Assembly (NCBI RefSeq): GCF_000315625.1
Contig: NW_005434429.1
Location: 29,436 to 51,194 of the forward strand
Direction of reading: 5' to 3'
Source of the DNA: Guillardia theta CCMP2712
Taxonomy: Eukaryota > Cryptophyceae > Pyrenomonadales > Geminigeraceae
Length of the DNA stretch: 21,759 nt
Shown here one piece after another: positions 20,201-21,759 of the stretch; position 1 is the first letter of the stretch, and each line of letters opens with the position of its first letter. A program made the position numbers and the translations under genes. The notes below the pieces were generated by a model that did not search any database, was not told where the DNA came from, and saw only the letters and a list, made by a program, of their open reading frames with translations.

Positions 20201-20669
20201 AAAAGAGATGACGTCAGGAGGAGGGATGAAAATCAATGGGAAGTGCAGCATCATCCGAGCGAACACAATCGCAATCGGTTTACTTCTGCAACATGTCCTT
20301 GAGGAAGGAATACAGATCAAAAGGGGAAATCAAGTCACAATAATGTACCAGTCCACACGTTTCCACCGCTTTATGACAAATACGTTGCGAATGGATACCA
20401 TGCGATACGAAGACGAACTGCTGGAGGACTTACATGATCGGTTACTCACTTGCATGAGGAAACTCGAAGGGAGGGGAATCAGGATCCGACTCCAACTAGC
20501 AAAAGAATCTCATAGACACATTCAAGAGGCAAAGGAAATGGCCAAGCAAGCAAAACAAACATTTGCCTCGGGATGGGAGAAAGCAATCTACGATAGTCCA
20601 ATGGAATTCATCATTGCAGGAGAAGAAAATCCTACATCAGGATTCGATCGCTTGAAGAAATGGGACTAA
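14205..20669 (+). CDS. Element ORF2: protease C-half, AP endonuclease, reverse transcriptase, RNase-H-like
   Basis: The frame is open from 14196; ATG 14205 is nominal, since entry is probably by frameshift from ORF1. Residues 1-95: rest of the Ulp1 domain with Q-T-D-G-Y-N-C-G (Cys at residue 80). Then a Pro-rich spacer. About 331-590: APE with SHNVNG, VLLQEV, GGDFNAS, KLDHVF and VDHRALVV, nicking target DNA. About 925-970: Cys-rich module (GCTMNGTCARAEC, FFCKSCQ). About 995-1310: RT with RKAAGMDLISNEI, LYLDFANFFNN (motif A), RGLPQGSPASP (B), SFADDLVLIA (C, Asp 1239/1240), NTKKSEI (D) and KWFKYLGIRI (E). About 1632-1655: basic Lys/Arg stretch, possibly nuclear-localising. About 1970-2120: RNase-H-like order (SIIRANTIAIGLLLQ, then KESHRHIQEAKEMAKQAK) but without clear catalytic acids. 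Contains a 7-residue tandem duplication (HQGGRHH). Confidence 0.88.
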   Translation: MLTQKEYTSSTRLALERDLGTVRSQREAQFQLGGAQRMDLASLMATIITEAISDQQEHCDDTAWRACVSTGLQQTDGYNCGIFVLLHLLLIAKTRRKTQQQDIFNTGRQQGVPPHQQWLMRTRHLLLDGLWGGGMEHVHTRCICRALQHAQDTGYKEWQAAELTMERIPNRMERREDGQERAGDLQATQASEDARLQERLEDEQEQGGQGSTKLIAATVLQLQDRSAQVDILTSSPPPPPASCPVSPLQPPPPPQAMHTAPISKNDKETRGEEELPGPTKMQDGNSSHLQWATGAEEQILPAGSKPSTTTTDRSVQSAWVETHRKDNAPGNIISHNVNGCSQFVLKHILGYLIETYQPTVVLLQEVLVGGKRKEADLRMMIKKEWGCYRVFMTKGAGEGRKGKSDLRLVTLVHADLLPRPSPLLCRRADMLEEQNLQKRIQLLQIGKKEPIGICNIHFPTAAQGEDQDEMWATLSQMLKTEPSVKLTIIGGDFNASRQHPEILMRVGYGSKSSVHRADERMEQGLNELGRSQMVTCEKMSRSSTHFTFSTWYKQGHHQAKLDHVFALHHPSRTVSLISQTAEDCIIGAAVDHRALVVNVSSLDAEGKQAIPKIEILPQRRDREATPRRKKRVVEMDKLSGRLGVEWAIALDEKIKAAQALHQDCDILELITTALPIKEIPLRGSSGKRHASKTQMDLKRKIKQLHKDLRNASEIPDFIDRAHKESSLHAEIRENMTKFKEICAAQDQEIFLKICEERRRRLGTIGSKESQNAMGKKSDFKPKAPMLSQLPEKCHPNTIELTSWRDLQPAMQQPETAYLQELNPLIETFLQSNSKESSKTFWNARHQTMLHVEVLGARNQATLTQKLFITLAPAHAIVPIIRGLITQPGGWRLEGYKNIEQFLPMRLARDLEDETHTATFFAVNGCTMNGTCARAECQTKGRLIPLYDKSQKNEEASILFFCKSCQSLTSVKPPDFEPPEQINQHPTRDVEIAYPLEPGEIQVWIQKLANRKAAGMDLISNEILKALPDSAKEEIGKTISRALIGDKQTLKMLARVRLLPKNEICHVLENQRPICVLSSITRIFQAVIAHRLAKAAEKHKLLTNNQEGFRPEGGTIRQGHRLLNIIEEAQSNQHDLILLYLDFANFFNNVAVESIAKIMEVYGFHQCDVDVAISCSQGIALQIQTERFETTAIPLLRGLPQGSPASPPKTNLLLSILSKQLDQQQDEIATQHPNNLSFADDLVLIAHSVREMKTLVQVVERFCRWSGLELNTKKSEITSFDYRLRREIPGTQTIKFFDKEFVNLPPTKWFKYLGIRISLWRPGGRGNKAHTCPFTWGEKEHILEKTKELTKLIESSAYSAAQKYYLVKVGIVNIFRYSAVLVSWSWSDLQTLDTLWTRAFKRAMGLSKSTSNAIFHLPWDKGGLQLPHPAPILGRAAIRYLEKETNKKCRVDDDIKSSLIHKLTSWCNQWGCQTINQLQREIRSGRLKENEEIRGPERLAIWIAEKMQTTISWEMIESKMKPGTIAILHDLEDKMLSEENSLRSGENSLPTSPARQGWESFAKAWRLLPQVGFHSMTSILPVPDTEGISLHLPIRLWPFPKQREQAEEILAQYLQANVIWTKLGLEQAGTGKRRRPAREEGKPLNKRRKGKREASPHELQPHKKLARPDQGREETNTKACTRVILRRWLQHDPTCYDEGGNPQERFCYTTSNIPFKVQGNIAIFERSQIEESKTMDPPIEWLEASLDSAPFASATREEDGNNRRDCNQSIHLLLEIVNALDDGETEATAWWQHLEEVVSEVRQETTQPLAYEFLQHLAEITACDISTFRNWPTLHTHPQALDKKRAREPHRVVVWMDKQKRFREQILDTMHVILIGWKNNIDEIPEGFEIISRVPKGAQIAYAANFWQSGNRCLMKTAEELWILVRHTLPTYLRVQLQDNILPTYEELCNRRRDQIQPSSDHQGGRHHHQGGRHFTAAIEGDIMQGRKNRSMRVGYVLQQKEMTSGGGMKINGKCSIIRANTIAIGLLLQHVLEEGIQIKRGNQVTIMYQSTRFHRFMTNTLRMDTMRYEDELLEDLHDRLLTCMRKLEGRGIRIRLQLAKESHRHIQEAKEMAKQAKQTFASGWEKAIYDSPMEFIIAGEENPTSGFDRLKKWD
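14240..14252 (+). promoter_or_regulatory. Candidate +1 translational frameshift site (CTT AGC CCT TGA G)
   Basis: The ORF1 frame (2) must pass to the ORF2 frame (0) between 14196 and 14251 for a complete protease. Skipping one base at CCT|T|GAG joins VDSLSP to ERDLG. CCT TGA G resembles stop-codon shift sites (antizyme UCC UGA, RF2 CUU UGA C), and CTT AGC C one codon earlier resembles the Ty1 site CUU AGG C. A one-base deletion in this copy would look the same. Confidence 0.5.
20083..20121 (+). repeat. 21-bp in-frame tandem duplication in ORF2
   Basis: catcaaggcggaaggcat is repeated with a 21-base offset, giving HQGGRHHHQGGRH. It is in frame, near the start of the RNase-H-like segment. Confidence 0.85.
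20660..20669 (+). promoter_or_regulatory. Overlapping start-stop junction ATGGGACTAA
   Basis: The ATG of ORF3 lies 7 bases before the TAA that ends ORF2. Such an overlap permits termination-reinitiation, used by some non-LTR elements. No X XXY YYZ slippery heptamer in the ORF2 frame is visible nearby, so a -1 shift is less likely. Confidence 0.5.
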
Positions 20670-21484
20670 CAGACAATGGTGGCAAGGATTCGAGCGGGAG
20701 ACCTCACCTTGACAGAGAAATGACAGAGAAATTCATGCTCGAAATGCATGTGGGAAGAGATTTACTAGGGAGAGGGTTCAAACAATGCGAAGGGTCAGTT
20801 ACGCGAACAGCTATCCAAGCGATCACCTTCTCAGCACCGACGAGGAAGAAGCTCTTTCAATGGGGGAAGACTAACTCACCATGTTGTCCTCACTGTCCAG
20901 ACCGAGAAGAAACCTGGGGTCATGTTCAGCTAGCGTGCAAGCAGTTCCAAGATATGATTCAAAAAGCACACAATGAAGTCATGAAGAAGATCAAGGTAAG
21001 ACTGCAGCAGAGTTGGAGGAAACAAAGGGTACAGGTCAATTCATGGTGGGACACCCCAATACGCAGCGTGATGGAAGCGATGGGGACTTCAATGCACCGA
21101 GAAGGGCACTGGATACCTGACGGTTGCTGCTACTTTGCAAGCATCAAACGCATTGTCCTCATCGAATTTGCAAGGACATCGGAGTATGACGGAGTCGAAC
21201 AAACAAGCCTGGAATGCCTGAAGAAGAAATTTCAGGAAAAGGAAGAGAAATATGCCCCCCTACGAGCAGAAATCACAGCTTTGCTACCTGACCATGAAGT
21301 TGAACAAGCAACATTCATAGCAGGAGTGAAAGGATCGATCATGGAAAGGGAATGGCATGAGAATTTCAGGGTGCTAAGGGTGGAAGACACGGAATGGGAA
21401 GGCATCAAGACAGCAGCAATCAAGCAACTGCTGGTGGTGCAACACATGCTATGGACGGCAAGAAGGGGAAGCGAGTCGACCTAG
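20660..21484 (+). CDS. Element ORF3: zinc knuckle plus restriction-like (PD...E) endonuclease
   Basis: 274 residues in frame 2. Cys76-x2-Cys79-x8-His88-x4-Cys93 (in SPCCPHC ... WGHVQLAC) is the knuckle found after RT in many non-LTR elements. Pro153-Asp154 (WIPDG) followed by Glu169 in IVLIEFART and then KKKFQEKEEKYAPL matches the restriction-like endonuclease of R2/NeSL/CRE-type and Dualen elements, where PD and E-x-x bind metal and the K..KY segment follows. In those elements this domain is normally the C-terminus of the RT protein. Here it is a separate frame, reached by reinitiation, frameshift, or lost through one indel. Expected role: first- or second-strand cleavage of target DNA in the nucleus. 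The APE in ORF2 would be the other nuclease. Confidence 0.78.
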   Translation: MGLTDNGGKDSSGRPHLDREMTEKFMLEMHVGRDLLGRGFKQCEGSVTRTAIQAITFSAPTRKKLFQWGKTNSPCCPHCPDREETWGHVQLACKQFQDMIQKAHNEVMKKIKVRLQQSWRKQRVQVNSWWDTPIRSVMEAMGTSMHREGHWIPDGCCYFASIKRIVLIEFARTSEYDGVEQTSLECLKKKFQEKEEKYAPLRAEITALLPDHEVEQATFIAGVKGSIMEREWHENFRVLRVEDTEWEGIKTAAIKQLLVVQHMLWTARRGSEST

Positions 21485-21759
21485 TCCGATGGGGGGCAGG
21501 CGCGGCTCATGGGCAAGCCACCTATGGAGCACAGGCAGGGAAGGAAAACAAGCCTAGCACCAAGGAGACAGGCGCAGCTCAGGGTCATGGAGGGAAAAGG
21601 TGGGCGACTGGGGGGGGAAGGGGCAGGACAGGCGCAGCTCATGGTCTTGGAGGGAAGAGGCGGGCGAATGAGGAGGGAAGGGGCAGGACAGACGCAGCTC
21701 AAGTCATGGAGGGAAGAGGTGGGCGACTGGGGGGGGGGAAGGGGCAGGACAGGCGTGGA
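21485..21759 (+). repeat. G-rich 60-bp tandem repeats in the element 3' region, cut by window end
   Basis: Units start at about 21568, 21628, 21688 and 21749 with the word acaggcgcagctca and end in gggaaggggcagg; period 60-61 bp. An imperfect relative starts at about 21497 (aggcgcggctcatggg). Poly-G runs of 8 and 10 bases and many GGG/GGGG blocks make G-quadruplexes possible on the plus (mRNA-sense) strand. This is probably 3' UTR; no poly(A) or telomeric end is reached. Confidence 0.88.

Larger units (their letters stand above)
13729..21759 (+). mobile_element. Non-LTR retrotransposon with Ulp1 protease, AP and restriction-like endonucleases
   Basis: The element comprises the 26-bp repeat array, three overlapping ORFs in frames 2, 0 and 2, and 60-bp G-rich tandem repeats. 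Order of modules: Ulp1-like cysteine protease, APE, Cys-rich module, RT, basic region, RNase-H-like segment, CCHC-type zinc knuckle, PD...E nuclease. No LTRs or integrase were seen. Having both APE and a restriction-like endonuclease is known from the Dualen/RandI clade (Chlamydomonas). The 3' end and any poly(A), telomeric junction or target-site duplication are outside the window. The main ORF has no stop in 2154 codons and the RT and APE catalytic motifs are intact, so the copy is either young or active. Confidence 0.9.

Noticed and set aside
14409-20320. Numerous minus-strand open frames opposite the retroelement
   Set aside because: They are shadows of a long, purine-rich coding strand; none shows a domain motif.

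Overview
This is a nuclear fragment from a eukaryote, most likely a photosynthetic protist with a plant-type telomere repeat (TTTAGGG). A cryptophyte such as Guillardia is my best guess, but it is not proven. The evidence is spliced coding sequence throughout the left half, with many 38-160 bp introns (GT-AG plus two apparent GC-AG), interstitial TTTAGGG runs, and a fatty-acid-synthesis gene with a long hydrophobic N-terminal leader. I joined exons by hand from reading phase, splice signals and protein-family motifs, so boundaries are models.

Layout. (1) 1-1090, minus: 5' part of a beta-ketoacyl-ACP synthase (KAS II/FabF type) gene that runs off the left edge. (2) 1091-1481: short divergent intergenic region. 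(3) 1482 (or 1366)-3978, plus: an XRN-family 5'-3' exoribonuclease carrying what looks like a double-stranded-RNA-binding domain. (4) 4632-9379, plus: a gene of about 33 exons that reads as one polypeptide joining a GT10 alpha-1,3-fucosyltransferase to a GT25 glycosyltransferase behind a signal-type leader. (5) About 10016-12243, minus: an unidentified multi-exon gene, convergent with the previous one. (6) 12740-13860: a subtelomere-like mosaic of interstitial TTTAGGG runs, an array of about 12 copies of a 19-bp hairpin-forming repeat, a short ORF cut off by a telomeric run, and a five-copy 26-bp palindromic repeat. (7) About 13730-21759, plus: a large non-LTR retrotransposon with an unusual complement: Ulp1-like cysteine protease, AP-type endonuclease, reverse transcriptase, an RNase-H-like segment, a zinc knuckle and a restriction-like (PD...E) endonuclease. 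It ends in G-rich 60-bp tandem repeats cut by the window edge.

The element is the best candidate for the unusual system. It has two endonucleases of different families (the Dualen/RandI type of organisation) plus a SUMO-protease-like domain. That protease is split between two frames at a CCT TGA G sequence that would need a +1 shift. The restriction-like endonuclease is in a third ORF whose ATG overlaps the preceding stop. The 5' end abuts TTTAGGG repeats, so telomere-directed insertion is a testable idea. The host genes are ordinary metabolic or RNA genes apart from two architectures worth checking: the XRN-dsRBD protein and the GT10-GT25 fusion.
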